DNA from: Alphaproteobacteria bacterium UBA1254
Lineage (GTDB): Bacteria > Pseudomonadota > Alphaproteobacteria > RF32 > CAG-239
Direction: 5' to 3'
NCBI GenBank assembly: GCA_002308495.1
Contig: DBVW01000010.1
Coordinates: forward strand, 1 to 45,219
DNA length: 45,219 nt
Shown here in pieces: positions 31,684 to 41,106 of this stretch. Each line of letters opens with the position of its first letter. Position 1 is the stretch's first letter. The translations under genes were made by a program, and so were the position numbers. The notes beneath the pieces were generated by a model that saw nothing but the letters and a program-made list of their open reading frames with translations, was not told the DNA's origin and did no database searches.

Positions 31684-32691
31684 GTGATTCAGAAAAATTG
31701 GCAAGAACTTATTAAACCGACTAATTTAGATGTCAATTCGGAAGGTTTGAATAAATCTAAAATAGTGATAGAACCCCTTGAGAGAGGCTTTGGTTTAACC
31801 CTGGGCAACGCTTTACGAAGAGTTTTACTCTCGTCTTTACAGGGCGGTGCCGTTACAGCCATCAAAATTGATGGTGTATTACACGAATTTTCGGTTATTG
31901 AAGGTGTCCGTGAAGATGTGACGGATATTGTTTTAAATATCAAAGGTTTGGCCGTTGCTGTTCACAGCGAAGGTCAAAAGACGATGTATCTTGATGCAAC
32001 GGGTCCATGCACGGTAACGGCTTCAATGATTGAAACGGGACATGATGTTGAAATCATGAATCCGGATCACGTCATTTGCAACCTTGATGCCGGCGGTAAA
32101 ATTTCGATGGAATTGACCGTCACAACGGGTAAAGGTTATGTTCCGGCTTATCAGAATAAATCTTCCGATTCGGCTATAGGTGTGATTGCGGTTGACGCGA
32201 TTTATTCACCGATTAAAAAAGTTTCTTACAAAGTTGAAAACACTCGTGTCGGTCAAATTACGGACTATGATAAATTAACGATGATTGTTGAAACAAACGG
32301 TGTCGTAACGCCGGAAGATGCGGTTGCTTATGCGGCTCGTATTTTACAAGATCAATTGAAACCGTTTATCAACTTTGATGAGCCTGAAAATGATGTTGAA
32401 GACATTAAAGAAGAGCTTCCGTTTAATCGCAATCTGCTCAAAAAGGTTGAAGAACTTGAACTTTCGGTTCGTTCTGCAAACTGCTTGAAGAATGATAACA
32501 TCGTTTACATCGGTGATTTGGTTCAAAAGACAGAAGCCGAAATGCTTCGCACACCGAACTTCGGACGTAAGTCTTTGAATGAAATCAAAGAAGTTTTAGC
32601 AAAGATGGGTATTCATCTCGGAATGGAAACACCGGGATGGCCGCCTGAGAACATTGAAGAATTGATCAGAAAGTGTGATGATCATTTTTAA
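31684..32691 (+). CDS. rpoA: DNA-directed RNA polymerase subunit alpha
   Basis: The alpha subunit assembles the polymerase core and contacts activators and upstream promoter DNA. The 335-residue protein has the N-terminal dimerisation domain (about 1-230; GFGLTLGNALRRVLLSSLQGGAV) and the C-terminal DNA-binding domain (about 250-335; ELSVRSANCLKNDNIVYIGDL and LGMETPGWPP). The start is GTG at 31684, giving M-I-Q-K-N-W as in other Alphaproteobacteria, with AGAGGG upstream. A TTG 42 bases earlier lies inside the preceding hairpin's T tract. The gene that should follow, rplQ (L17), is absent: a terminator comes directly after. Confidence 0.96.
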   Translation: MIQKNWQELIKPTNLDVNSEGLNKSKIVIEPLERGFGLTLGNALRRVLLSSLQGGAVTAIKIDGVLHEFSVIEGVREDVTDIVLNIKGLAVAVHSEGQKTMYLDATGPCTVTASMIETGHDVEIMNPDHVICNLDAGGKISMELTVTTGKGYVPAYQNKSSDSAIGVIAVDAIYSPIKKVSYKVENTRVGQITDYDKLTMIVETNGVVTPEDAVAYAARILQDQLKPFINFDEPENDVEDIKEELPFNRNLLKKVEELELSVRSANCLKNDNIVYIGDLVQKTEAEMLRTPNFGRKSLNEIKEVLAKMGIHLGMETPGWPPENIEELIRKCDDHF

Positions 32692-32707
32692 GTCATAAAA
32701 GTTCAAC

Positions 32708-32743
32708 AAAAGCCTCAGCATTTTAAGTTGAGGCTTTTATTTT
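32708..32743 (+). terminator. Terminator between convergent rpoA and radC
   Basis: A perfect 10-bp stem (32708-32717 with 32729-32738) and a T tract on the plus side lie 16 bases after the rpoA stop. On the minus strand TTTTGTT follows the stem, so it may also end the radC operon. Confidence 0.85.
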
Positions 32744-33447
32744 TACATAAATTTGATCAAATTATGGTCGCGAAAACTGTAATAATTATCTTTTGAAACG
32801 ATTAAATGGTCATAAACCTTGATTTTCATAGGCATTAAGGCAGTAACAATTTCTTTGGTGCATAAAATATCATCTTCAGACGGTTGGCAATTTCCGCTCG
32901 GATGGTTATGATACAAAACAACGGAAGTTGCTTGTGATTGTAAAATGTATTTAACAACTTCTCTGGCATAAAAAGAAACTTGATCAATACTGCCGCGTTG
33001 CATCAACTTATCTTCGATTAACTGAAGCTTTTTATTTAACAGCAGAATATGAAACTCTTCAACATCGGCTTCTAAAATGGCGGCTTTGCAGTAATCAATC
33101 ACATAATCAATATGTGTGAAAACGGGCTTATTATCTTCCTTTAAATGCTGAGCCGTCAATTTCTGAGCAGAAACGACAAGGGTTTTGAACAAGGCAATCG
33201 TATTTTGCGATAAACCATATTCTGAAAGTTTAAATTGCGGAGCAGTCAAAACATTAAAAAGAGAACCGAAATGAGCAATCAGCTTTTTTGCCTCATCTTT
33301 AACATCTCGTCTTGGTATCGAAAAAGTCAGGATAAGTTCCAAAAACTCATAATCAGGCATGGAAGAACCATTGTCTTTTAAAAATCTTGTTCTTAACCTT
33401 TCTCTGTGCCCTAAATAAAGAGGCTTTTCTTCCGTTTTACCGCTCAT
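32743..33447 (-). CDS. radC: RadC-family JAB/MPN-domain protein
   Basis: RadC proteins contain a zinc-dependent JAB1/MPN+ fold. The original DNA-repair role is doubtful and the function unclear. The 234-residue protein has an N-terminal helix-hairpin-helix-like part (about 30-95) and a C-terminal JAB domain with the metal motif H-N-H-P-S-G-N-x3-S-x2-D. AGGAG sits 9 bases before the chosen ATG. An open frame runs 51 bases further up without family sequence. It is the last gene of the anmK-led unit, 22 bases after fieF. Confidence 0.9.
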   Translation of the reverse strand: MSGKTEEKPLYLGHRERLRTRFLKDNGSSMPDYEFLELILTFSIPRRDVKDEAKKLIAHFGSLFNVLTAPQFKLSEYGLSQNTIALFKTLVVSAQKLTAQHLKEDNKPVFTHIDYVIDYCKAAILEADVEEFHILLLNKKLQLIEDKLMQRGSIDQVSFYAREVVKYILQSQATSVVLYHNHPSGNCQPSEDDILCTKEIVTALMPMKIKVYDHLIVSKDNYYSFRDHNLIKFM

Positions 33448-33469
33448 TGATAAAATCTCCTGATAGAAA

Positions 33470-34399
33470 TTAACTTGAACAATCCGTGAGCATATCATCC
33501 AAACGTTTTTCTTGAATGCCGTAAGGATCTTGGTGGATTAAAACTTGTGCGCTCGGATATATTTTTTTGATTTGCCGTTCAACCAAATCGCCCAAATCGT
33601 GTGCTTTTAAGAGAGGGATATTACCGTCCATTTCAAGATGAATTTCAAAATAATAAACACCGCCCAAATCGCGTGTGCGCAAATCGTGAAAGCCTTTAAT
33701 ACCGGGCGTTTTTGCGACAATGTCGGCAACCTGTTGACGCACATCTTCGCCCAATTCTTTATCCATTAAGGCGCTTAAAGCCTCAAGAGAAATTTGATAA
33801 GCATAATAAATCAAATAAATCGCGATAAAGAAAGCAGTCAAAGTATCAAACCAATCAATTTTGAAAACATTAACGGCAATAAGCGATAAAATAATGGCGC
33901 CGTTTGTTAAAATATCGACCACATAATGCGCGCTGTCAGCTTTAATGGCAATCGAATTTGTGTGCTTGGCAACAAAACTTTGAAACCCGATAAGTCCGAA
34001 GGTTGCCGCCAAACTGAATATCATCACGATTAAACCGATTGTTGTTTGTTGCAAATGTGCCGGATGTAAAAAGCGATCAACGGCGTTATAAATAACAAAC
34101 AATCCCGAGCCGGCAATAAAGGCGGCCTGAACCAATGCGCTTAAAGCTTCGGCTTTAAAATAACCATAACGATATCTGCAGCTGGCCGGTTTGAGTGAAA
34201 TTTTAACGGCAATAAACGAAACAAGAGAAGCAATAATGTCAGACAAACTGTCGACAAGTGACGATAAAATAGCCAAAGAACCCGTGGCGAGTGAGGCTAA
34301 AAGCTTTAAGATAAAAAGCAAAGAAGAAAGAGAAACGCTCGCCCAAACGGCATATTTTTTATAGCGCTCAACTTTGGATTGCGGCCATGTTTCTGACAT
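33470..34399 (-). CDS. fieF: Cation diffusion facilitator, FieF type
   Basis: A proton-driven exporter of divalent metals (zinc, iron, cadmium). The 309-residue protein has six membrane helices (about residues 20-195). The metal-binding site pairs are D-x-x-x-D in helix 2 (LVDSLSD) and H-x-x-x-D in helix 5 (HYVVD), the zinc/iron-type set of FieF. A cytoplasmic ferredoxin-like dimerisation domain follows (about 205-295; HDLRTRDLG and HLEMDG). GGGAG lies 10 bases before the ATG, which is inside the end of the upstream gene (32-base overlap). Confidence 0.9.
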   Translation of the reverse strand: MSETWPQSKVERYKKYAVWASVSLSSLLFILKLLASLATGSLAILSSLVDSLSDIIASLVSFIAVKISLKPASCRYRYGYFKAEALSALVQAAFIAGSGLFVIYNAVDRFLHPAHLQQTTIGLIVMIFSLAATFGLIGFQSFVAKHTNSIAIKADSAHYVVDILTNGAIILSLIAVNVFKIDWFDTLTAFFIAIYLIYYAYQISLEALSALMDKELGEDVRQQVADIVAKTPGIKGFHDLRTRDLGGVYYFEIHLEMDGNIPLLKAHDLGDLVERQIKKIYPSAQVLIHQDPYGIQEKRLDDMLTDCSS

Positions 34400-37300
34400 T
34401 TTTAATATTCTCCCAATCGGTTTGATCAATTTCAAAATAATACTTCTCGGCATTTTCTTTAAAAAGGCGAATATGTTTGTTCAAGTCTTCGCCGTTAAAT
34501 ATATATTTCACGAAATATTTGTTTTGAGATTGATAAAATTCAAGTGTTGCATTTAAATCATTTTCGGCCGTTATCTTAAACGTCTCAAGTTTCTTTTTAT
34601 TTTGAATTTCCGAAACGGCGCTCTGAAATTCTGTGTTTAAGAAAATTTTGATATAAGAAGAAACAAGGTCATTATTGTCTTTGCCGTTGATGCTGACAAA
34701 GCGTCCAAATCTTAAATCCCACAAATGAGAATAGGTCCATTCGTGCCAATCAAGTGATAAATCAACAAATTCAATTTCGGCTTTAAAGACCTGGAATTTA
34801 TCATCAAATTTAACGTATGCGGCAGAAGATCCGCGTCCGAGTTCAATATCATATTTTCCGACCTCCAAAGCTTCAATGATTTTGTTGTCTTCTCCTTTCA
34901 ATTCAATTCTTGTGGAAGTTGATCCGTCTGCCTCAACGGGTAATAATCCGAATTGAGCTAAATTTTCGGCTTTATCTGATTTTTTCTCATAAAGAACACC
35001 TTCAAGAAGCGCACTCAAAAAACTGCGTATGCGTTCTTGATAAACAGCAAAGTCAGGTTTGTTTTCCAAAACCCAAAGACCGTCTTTTAGACTAAATGTA
35101 AGAGAGGTTTCTTTGTTGCGCAAAACAATTTTTTGCACCTCATTAATCTCTTGCTTTAAATGAGGCAACAAAGGTTTGTCTTCATATTTTTGAATATCGG
35201 AACGATTCTGAACAAAAACGGAAATAATTCCGAGAAGCAGAATACATAAAGCAATAAGGGTTATTCTGAGCAAAGGTTTATTGAGTGTAAAATGAGTTTT
35301 TTGTTTTTCTTTTGAAGGAGATTTGATAAAAACATAAACGATTAAAATCAGCGTTAAAAGGAGCGGAATTAAAAAGATATTCAACAGCTTTACAAGCAAT
35401 GCGATTCGTTCAATTTTTGAAGATGTGAGCAAACGCGTTTGAGAAAGCTCGCGTCTCAGGTCATTTAAACGTCTTCTTGCCTGAGAAATAAGTGAAAGTT
35501 CGTCGGCTGTAAATGTTTGACGGTCTTCAAAATCACGCTTGTCCCAAATTTCTTGCAATTGCCGTTTTGTTAAATCAATACGCTCAAAAATTTCCTCTTC
35601 TTTGAGTTTATATTCAAAAATACTTTGCTTGCGTAAATTTTCAATATTTTCAAAAGCCCTGTTTTTAAGCCCTTTACCGCGCAGTTTTAACAAAGCATCA
35701 TCTGAGGTTAAATAGTCAAGAGCATTCAAAACAAAATCAGCATTATTAAAAAGCGGAACAAAGTATGTATCATCTAAAAAGCGGTGTGCCGTTCCCCAAA
35801 AATCATTATACAAAAGATCTGTATCGGTAACGACCACGAGTTCAAAGGGATTATTCTTATCTTGTCCGCGGATATAGGCTGATAAAATTTTCACATTTTC
35901 ATCTTTTTGATAAAAGCTTAAAATTTGACGCGGATTAAGCCCGTTATGGACGACGCTGACAGGCATTAAAGCAGAATTATCGGAAGAAATCATCAAAGGC
36001 AAAAACGAAACGTTTGCATCTTCTGCAGGCATTAAAACGCTTGCAGACGACATCAGCAAACTTTTTAAGTTTTGAGTAATCGGATGAAAAGGGTTGAAAT
36101 TATGAGGCGTTAATTTAAATTGTATCACATCTTGGGTATAGGCTGGGTTATTTTTATAATTGCTTGTAGCATCAACGGTGATTGAATTTTCTAAATCAGC
36201 AACAACATAATCGCCGTAAAATTTAAATCCCCAAAATGCATCAAGTCCGTTCAAATCTGAAACGGCATACGGAGAATTTGATGCCATATACAGACGTCTG
36301 GCCTCGGCGGCAGCATCTAAAAAGAGCAAAATTTTACCGCGGTTTTGAGAATATTTTTTAATTTCATCGACCATCTGATCGGATAAATCAAGAGGGTGTA
36401 TGATAAGTAAAACGTCAGGTGCTTTTTCAAAATCATCCGGCGTGTTGATAAATTTCAATTCATACAGTTCGGATATTTTATTTGTAATTTCCCAAGGCTG
36501 AAACATCATGTTTTCATTATCACTGGTTCCGCTGATCGAAATACTTGAAATAATACCGACTGTTTTTTTCTTGTGCGAAAGCCTGTAAATTAATGTTGTT
36601 AAATCTTGTTCCAAAGAAGAAAGGCGTTCATAAGAAAGATAAGGAATAACTTCTTTGCGATCTAAAGTATCGACAATGCTTAAACCGAAAAGCGCATTTT
36701 GATTAATGTCAATTAAAGGGATGGGTTGCAATCCGTCAGCGATGGCCCGATCTTCAATATTATCCAAATTTTGAGGATGATAAACATGAAAATCAAATTT
36801 ACCGCGCGAAGCGTTTTTATAATGTTCCAAAAGCATTTTGACACGGTCAAAAACTTGTCTTAAGTTTGGGTTCCTTTTAGCCAAGATGTTTGAAAAATAA
36901 AGTTTTGTGGTAATCGGCTCATTGATTTGCTCTAAAACATCAATCGTATTTTGATTAAGAGTCCAAAGTTTTTCCTGCGTGAAATCAAGCTCTGTTCCCC
37001 GCGTGAGATTATTTGCGAGCAAATTAAATCCCATAAAACCGACAATAAGCATAATCCAGGCCGCAACATAAGTCGAGCGTCGTCCGGATTTGAGCCAAAA
37101 CGAAGAGCCTGAAGTCCGGAAGCTGACAATGAGCATTGTCGTAAAATTAAACAAAATGATAATAGACGCAAAAAAGAGAACGTCTCTCCATTCCAAAACA
37201 CCGTTAATCAAAGAATTAAAGTGCGTCAAAAAGCTAAATGATGCGATGGTGTCAATCATATAATCAGGCAAAAATATTCTGAAAAACGAAAGCACAAATT

Positions 37301-37838
37301 CAAGACCGCTGAAAAAGAACACCAAATTGGCAATAACGGCAAGAACCAAAGCAATAACCTGATTTTTTGTTAAGGCAGACATGGTTTGAGAAATAGAAAG
37401 CATCGTGCAGGCTAAAACAAAACTCGCGCCGTAAGAAAGGACAATAAGCATATTGTCAGGATTTCCGAGAATATGAACGGTAATCACAAAAGGAAAGGTT
37501 AAAGCAAGCGCCAAGGCGGCGAACAGGGCGGAAGCCAAAAATTTTCCCCAAACTAAAACAGGTATCGATACAGGCATTGTGATAATTTGAACGATACTTT
37601 TGCTTCTGAATTCTTCTGCCCACAAACGCATGGAAATACCCGGTAAAAATAAAAGATAAAGCCAGGGCAAAAAGCAAAACATATAAAAGAGAGAGGCTTG
37701 ACCGCGTTCAAAAATATGTCCGAAATAAAAAGCGGTAACGGCATTCAAAATCAAAAAGCTGACCAAATAAATATAAGCGAGCGGGGATATAAAATAACGC
37801 ATCAGTTCATTTTTTGTAACAATCCAAAGCTTGCGCAT
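34368..37838 (-). CDS. Fused ABC-2 permease (GldF)-GldG-DUF4340 protein
   Basis: This 1156-residue protein joins three parts usually encoded separately. Residues 1-245 are an ABC-2 type permease of the GldF kind with six membrane helices. Residues 255-840 are a GldG-like protein: a helix (258-275), a long extracytoplasmic domain (TRGTELDFTQEKLWTLNQNT start) and a closing helix (810-838). Residues 855-1156 are a DUF4340 domain with its own leading helix (about 856-876). No frameshift or stop interrupts it. The ABC ATPase is 12 bases upstream. GldFG names come from Bacteroidetes gliding. In Proteobacteria the set is an uncharacterised exporter, so no gliding role is implied. Confidence 0.9.
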   Translation of the reverse strand: MRKLWIVTKNELMRYFISPLAYIYLVSFLILNAVTAFYFGHIFERGQASLFYMFCFLPWLYLLFLPGISMRLWAEEFRSKSIVQIITMPVSIPVLVWGKFLASALFAALALALTFPFVITVHILGNPDNMLIVLSYGASFVLACTMLSISQTMSALTKNQVIALVLAVIANLVFFFSGLEFVLSFFRIFLPDYMIDTIASFSFLTHFNSLINGVLEWRDVLFFASIIILFNFTTMLIVSFRTSGSSFWLKSGRRSTYVAAWIMLIVGFMGFNLLANNLTRGTELDFTQEKLWTLNQNTIDVLEQINEPITTKLYFSNILAKRNPNLRQVFDRVKMLLEHYKNASRGKFDFHVYHPQNLDNIEDRAIADGLQPIPLIDINQNALFGLSIVDTLDRKEVIPYLSYERLSSLEQDLTTLIYRLSHKKKTVGIISSISISGTSDNENMMFQPWEITNKISELYELKFINTPDDFEKAPDVLLIIHPLDLSDQMVDEIKKYSQNRGKILLFLDAAAEARRLYMASNSPYAVSDLNGLDAFWGFKFYGDYVVADLENSITVDATSNYKNNPAYTQDVIQFKLTPHNFNPFHPITQNLKSLLMSSASVLMPAEDANVSFLPLMISSDNSALMPVSVVHNGLNPRQILSFYQKDENVKILSAYIRGQDKNNPFELVVVTDTDLLYNDFWGTAHRFLDDTYFVPLFNNADFVLNALDYLTSDDALLKLRGKGLKNRAFENIENLRKQSIFEYKLKEEEIFERIDLTKRQLQEIWDKRDFEDRQTFTADELSLISQARRRLNDLRRELSQTRLLTSSKIERIALLVKLLNIFLIPLLLTLILIVYVFIKSPSKEKQKTHFTLNKPLLRITLIALCILLLGIISVFVQNRSDIQKYEDKPLLPHLKQEINEVQKIVLRNKETSLTFSLKDGLWVLENKPDFAVYQERIRSFLSALLEGVLYEKKSDKAENLAQFGLLPVEADGSTSTRIELKGEDNKIIEALEVGKYDIELGRGSSAAYVKFDDKFQVFKAEIEFVDLSLDWHEWTYSHLWDLRFGRFVSINGKDNNDLVSSYIKIFLNTEFQSAVSEIQNKKKLETFKITAENDLNATLEFYQSQNKYFVKYIFNGEDLNKHIRLFKENAEKYYFEIDQTDWENIKNVRNMAAIQS

Positions 37839-37850
37839 CTTTTGTCTCCT

Positions 37851-38564
37851 TTAGTCTTGAGTGAGCTTTTTGAAAGCATCTTCCAAAGATTTTGTTTTAG
37901 TGTTTTTCAAAATTTCGGCGCATGTGCCGTTTGCCATCATTTTTCCGTGAGAAATGATAATAATTCGCGAACAAAGCGCTTCCGCTTCATCAAGTAAATG
38001 TGTCGAAATTAAAATGGTTTTGTCTTGACTCATAGCGGCAATAAGTCCGCGCATATATTCTTTTTGATTGGGGTCAAGGCCGTCCGTCGGCTCGTCAAGG
38101 AGCAAAATCGGAGGATTGCCCAAAACACTTTGCGCAAAACCGACCCGCCGCAGATATCCTTTTGAAAGAGTTTCAACTTTTTGATGAAGAACTTCTTGAA
38201 TATGAGCCATTTGAATTGCCTGTTCCAGATTTTCTTGAGAGGCATTTCTTAAATCAGCCATATATTTTAAAAACATTTGAACGCTCATATCGGGATATAT
38301 CGGCGCACCTTCCGGCAAAAAACCGATTTGTGCCTTAGCTTTTTCGGGATTTTGAGAAATATCTTCACCGAAAACCAAGATTTTTCCCGAAGTCGGATTT
38401 AAAAAACCTGAAATCATATTCATTAAAGTCGATTTTCCGGCGCCGTTCGGACCCAAGAGAGCGATAATTTCTCCTTTTGAAGCGTTCAAATTAAAATTTT
38501 GAAGGGCTTTAATCGAACCGAAAGTTTTGTTCAACGAAATTGTTTCAAGTATAAATTCGCTCAT
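37851..38564 (-). CDS. ABC transporter ATP-binding protein, GldA/NatA-like
   Basis: The nucleotide-binding subunit that should power the fused permease encoded next. The 237-residue protein has Walker A GPNGAGKS (38-45), a Q-loop (IGFLPEG), the signature LSKGYLRRVGFAQ (the variant common in GldA/NatA-type ATPases), Walker B ILLLDEPTDGLDP and the H-loop STHLLDEAE. A C-terminal regulatory extension is nearly absent. It overlaps the anmK stop as ATGA. Confidence 0.92.
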   Translation of the reverse strand: MSEFILETISLNKTFGSIKALQNFNLNASKGEIIALLGPNGAGKSTLMNMISGFLNPTSGKILVFGEDISQNPEKAKAQIGFLPEGAPIYPDMSVQMFLKYMADLRNASQENLEQAIQMAHIQEVLHQKVETLSKGYLRRVGFAQSVLGNPPILLLDEPTDGLDPNQKEYMRGLIAAMSQDKTILISTHLLDEAEALCSRIIIISHGKMMANGTCAEILKNTKTKSLEDAFKKLTQD

Positions 38565-39667
38565 TTTTCCAAATCCTTTAAATAAAGCTTGCCGCCGATT
38601 AAAGGCGCATGAACGCCTGTTGTCGAAGGGAAAGTAATCGGCAAATTATAAAATCTTCGGGCCGCCAAAAAGGCAATGGCAGCCGCATCGTCAGCTTTAA
38701 CCTCATCATGCGAAGCACTTGCAACAATGTCTTCTTTCTTTAATTTTTGTTTGATGGCACGCACAAGAGTAGGGTTCAATGCACCGCCGCCGCAAATTAA
38801 AGAAGTAACGGGTTTTTGAGGCAGCATTTTGAGAACGGATTGACAAATGCTTTCGGCAATGAAATCGACAATTGTGGCCGCTCCGTCGGCGACGGTAAGT
38901 CCCTCAAAATGTTCCTCCTTGTCTTTGAAAGCATTACGGTCTAAAGATTTTGGCGGCATTTTTTCAAAAAACTCGTGGCGCATCAAACCGGATACGATTT
39001 TAAGATTTGGCGTTCCGGTAGCTGCCATTTGACCGTTATAATCCATGGCAATATGAGCGTGTTTTTTCATAAAATCATTAAGCATGGCATTACCCGGTCC
39101 GCAATCAAAAGCAATCATTTCACCTAATTCACCGATATAAGTTAAACTGGAAACACCGCCGATATTAATGAAAAGAGCGGGCTTTTCTAAATTTGTTGCA
39201 AGCGCATGATAATAAGAAGCGGTGATCGGAGAACCTTGCCCGCCGTTTGAAAGGTCCGCATTATGAAAATGTGTGACTGTCGGAATTTGAAACTCTTCAA
39301 AAATCTCTCGTCCTTTGCCGAGTTGATAAGTATATTTTTCTTTAACATGATGCGCAATGGTCGGACCTTCTATGGCAATCAGGTCAATTTTTTGAGATGA
39401 AGAAGAAATAATCTCGCGAATAATGTCTTTCATTAAACGGGTAACATCTTTTTCAACGGAATCAATCAAAATTTTATCGTCCGGAACATGAATGTTTTTG
39501 CCTAAAATTAAACTGATTTTAGAGCGGAGAACTTCGGGCATCGGCATTGAAGAACTTAAATAAGTCTGATAAATATCAACGCCGTCTGTTGAAACGAGAG
39601 CATATTTCAAACTCTCAATGGAAGTGCCGCTCATCAAAGCCAAAACATTTAAAGGTTTTATCATCAT
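38561..39667 (-). CDS. anmK: Anhydro-N-acetylmuramic acid kinase, divergent
   Basis: AnmK converts 1,6-anhydroMurNAc to MurNAc-6-phosphate in peptidoglycan recycling. The 368-residue protein is clearly of this family: MSGTS start, NGGQGSP, NIGG, FDCGPGN (D188, the likely catalytic base), CGGGALNP. Several conserved positions are altered. The usual D-G-x-D after MSGTS is E18-S-L-K21, the GxHGQT segment reads E-G-P-T-I-A-H-H, and DFR before GGQG reads HFH. Activity may be reduced or changed. The place divergent from tyrS is typical of Alphaproteobacteria. It heads a five-gene unit (ABC ATPase, fused permease, fieF, radC). A second ATG follows immediately. Confidence 0.88.
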   Translation of the reverse strand: MMIKPLNVLALMSGTSIESLKYALVSTDGVDIYQTYLSSSMPMPEVLRSKISLILGKNIHVPDDKILIDSVEKDVTRLMKDIIREIISSSSQKIDLIAIEGPTIAHHVKEKYTYQLGKGREIFEEFQIPTVTHFHNADLSNGGQGSPITASYYHALATNLEKPALFINIGGVSSLTYIGELGEMIAFDCGPGNAMLNDFMKKHAHIAMDYNGQMAATGTPNLKIVSGLMRHEFFEKMPPKSLDRNAFKDKEEHFEGLTVADGAATIVDFIAESICQSVLKMLPQKPVTSLICGGGALNPTLVRAIKQKLKKEDIVASASHDEVKADDAAAIAFLAARRFYNLPITFPSTTGVHAPLIGGKLYLKDLEK

Positions 39668-39691
39668 TTTATATATTTTTTACCTCAACTC

Positions 39692-39720
39692 TTGCAATAC
39701 ACAAAATAATAAGCTAATAT
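39692..39720 (+). promoter_or_regulatory. tyrS promoter
   Basis: TTGCAA (39692-39697), 17 bases, then TAATAT (39715-39720), 31 bases before the ATG, in the divergent gap with anmK. Confidence 0.6.
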
Positions 39721-39751
39721 GCGTTAAAATTTCGTTATAAAGGAAAGAAAA

Positions 39752-41005
39752 ATGGCACATTTAAAGTCTGAATTTTTAAATATTATGCATGAGCGCGGTT
39801 TTTTCAATCAATGCACCAATGAAGAAGGGTTTGATACCTATCTTTTTGAGTGCGAAAAAGAAGGTAAACCGGCGGTCGGCTATTTGGGTTCGGACCCGAC
39901 AGGAGACAGCCTCCACGTCGGACATATTGTGCCGGTGATGATGTTGCGATGGTTTCAAAAGTGCGGACACAAACCGTTAACGCTTGTCGGCGGAGCAACA
40001 GCGCGTATCGGCGATCCGTCGGGCAAAGACAAACTTCGTCCGTTTTTATCGGAAGAAACGTTAAAACATAATACGGAAGGCCTTAAAAAGTCTTTCAAAA
40101 CTTTTCTTGATTTTTCAAACAAGCCGAACGGGGCCGAAATGGTCGATAACTGGGATTGGTTTAAAGATATCAAATATCTCGATTTTTTGCGCGATATCGG
40201 CACATGTTATTCGGTCAATCACATGCTGACGATGGATAGTGTCAAATCGCGTCTTGAACGTGAACAACCGATGAGCTTTTTGGAATTTAACTATCAGCTT
40301 CTTCAAGGCTACGATTTTTGCGTTTTGCATCAGCGTTACGGTTGCCGCGCCCAAATTGCGGGGGCTGACCAATGGGGAAACATCACTTCGGGAACAGAAC
40401 TCGGACGCCGTCGCTACAATGTCGAGCTTTTCGGGTTTACAAGCCCGCTTTTAACCGATTCTGCCGGCAAAAAAATGGGCAAATCCGAGGGAAATGCCGT
40501 TTGGATTAACGATGATAAACTCTCTTCTTATGATTATTTCCAATATTTCAGAAACATCGGTGATGCCGAAGTTGCCAAATGCTTGGCGATTTTCACTGAT
40601 TTACCGATGGATGAGGTTAAGCGCCTGTCAGCATTGAAAGATCAGGAAATTAACGAAGCTAAAAAGATTTTGGCCTTTGAAGCAACAAAAATGTGTCGTG
40701 GCGAAGCTGCGGCCAAAGCAGCTTTGGAAACGGCTGTTAAAACCTTTGAACAAGGTGCTTCGGGGGATAATTTGCCCGTTTTGGAGGTCGATTTACAAGC
40801 CGGAATAGGCGTTTTAGATGCGTTTTTAAAAATCGGCTTTGTGGCGAGTAAAGGCGAGGCAAGACGGCTGATTAAACAAGCCGGCTTAAAGCTCAATGAC
40901 AAGCAGGTAACAGACGAAAATTACGTCATCACGGCAAAAGATTTGATAAACGGTGAAATTAAGCTTTCGCAAGGCAAAAAAAAGCATGGCCTGATTAAAG
41001 CATAA
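39752..41005 (+). CDS. tyrS: Tyrosyl-tRNA synthetase
   Basis: It charges tRNA-Tyr with tyrosine. The 417-residue class I synthetase has HVGH (55-58, HIGH motif), GADQWGNITSG (204-214, tyrosine-site region) and KMGKS (241-245, KMSKS motif). A C-terminal S4 RNA-binding domain follows (about 350-412; SKGEARRLIKQAGLKLN). Full length. AAAGGA precedes the ATG. It appears to be transcribed alone. Confidence 0.96.
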   Translation: MAHLKSEFLNIMHERGFFNQCTNEEGFDTYLFECEKEGKPAVGYLGSDPTGDSLHVGHIVPVMMLRWFQKCGHKPLTLVGGATARIGDPSGKDKLRPFLSEETLKHNTEGLKKSFKTFLDFSNKPNGAEMVDNWDWFKDIKYLDFLRDIGTCYSVNHMLTMDSVKSRLEREQPMSFLEFNYQLLQGYDFCVLHQRYGCRAQIAGADQWGNITSGTELGRRRYNVELFGFTSPLLTDSAGKKMGKSEGNAVWINDDKLSSYDYFQYFRNIGDAEVAKCLAIFTDLPMDEVKRLSALKDQEINEAKKILAFEATKMCRGEAAAKAALETAVKTFEQGASGDNLPVLEVDLQAGIGVLDAFLKIGFVASKGEARRLIKQAGLKLNDKQVTDENYVITAKDLINGEIKLSQGKKKHGLIKA

Positions 41006-41039
41006 GGTCTTATTTTTGGGCTTTTTTTGCAGTTTTTTG

Positions 41040-41068
41040 TTGTAATTTGTTTTATTTTGGCTTATAAA
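41040..41068 (+). promoter_or_regulatory. accBC promoter
   Basis: TTGTAA (41040-41045), 17 bases, then TATAAA (41063-41068), 38 bases before the accB ATG. Confidence 0.6.
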
Positions 41069-41106
41069 GAAAAAAGTTTATTTGAATTTATAAAGAAGGG
41101 ATAAAT

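Noticed and set aside
34368..37838. Gliding motility role from the GldF/GldG resemblance
   Set aside because: These domains occur widely in non-gliding Proteobacteria, and none of the Bacteroidetes gliding or secretion genes is present.
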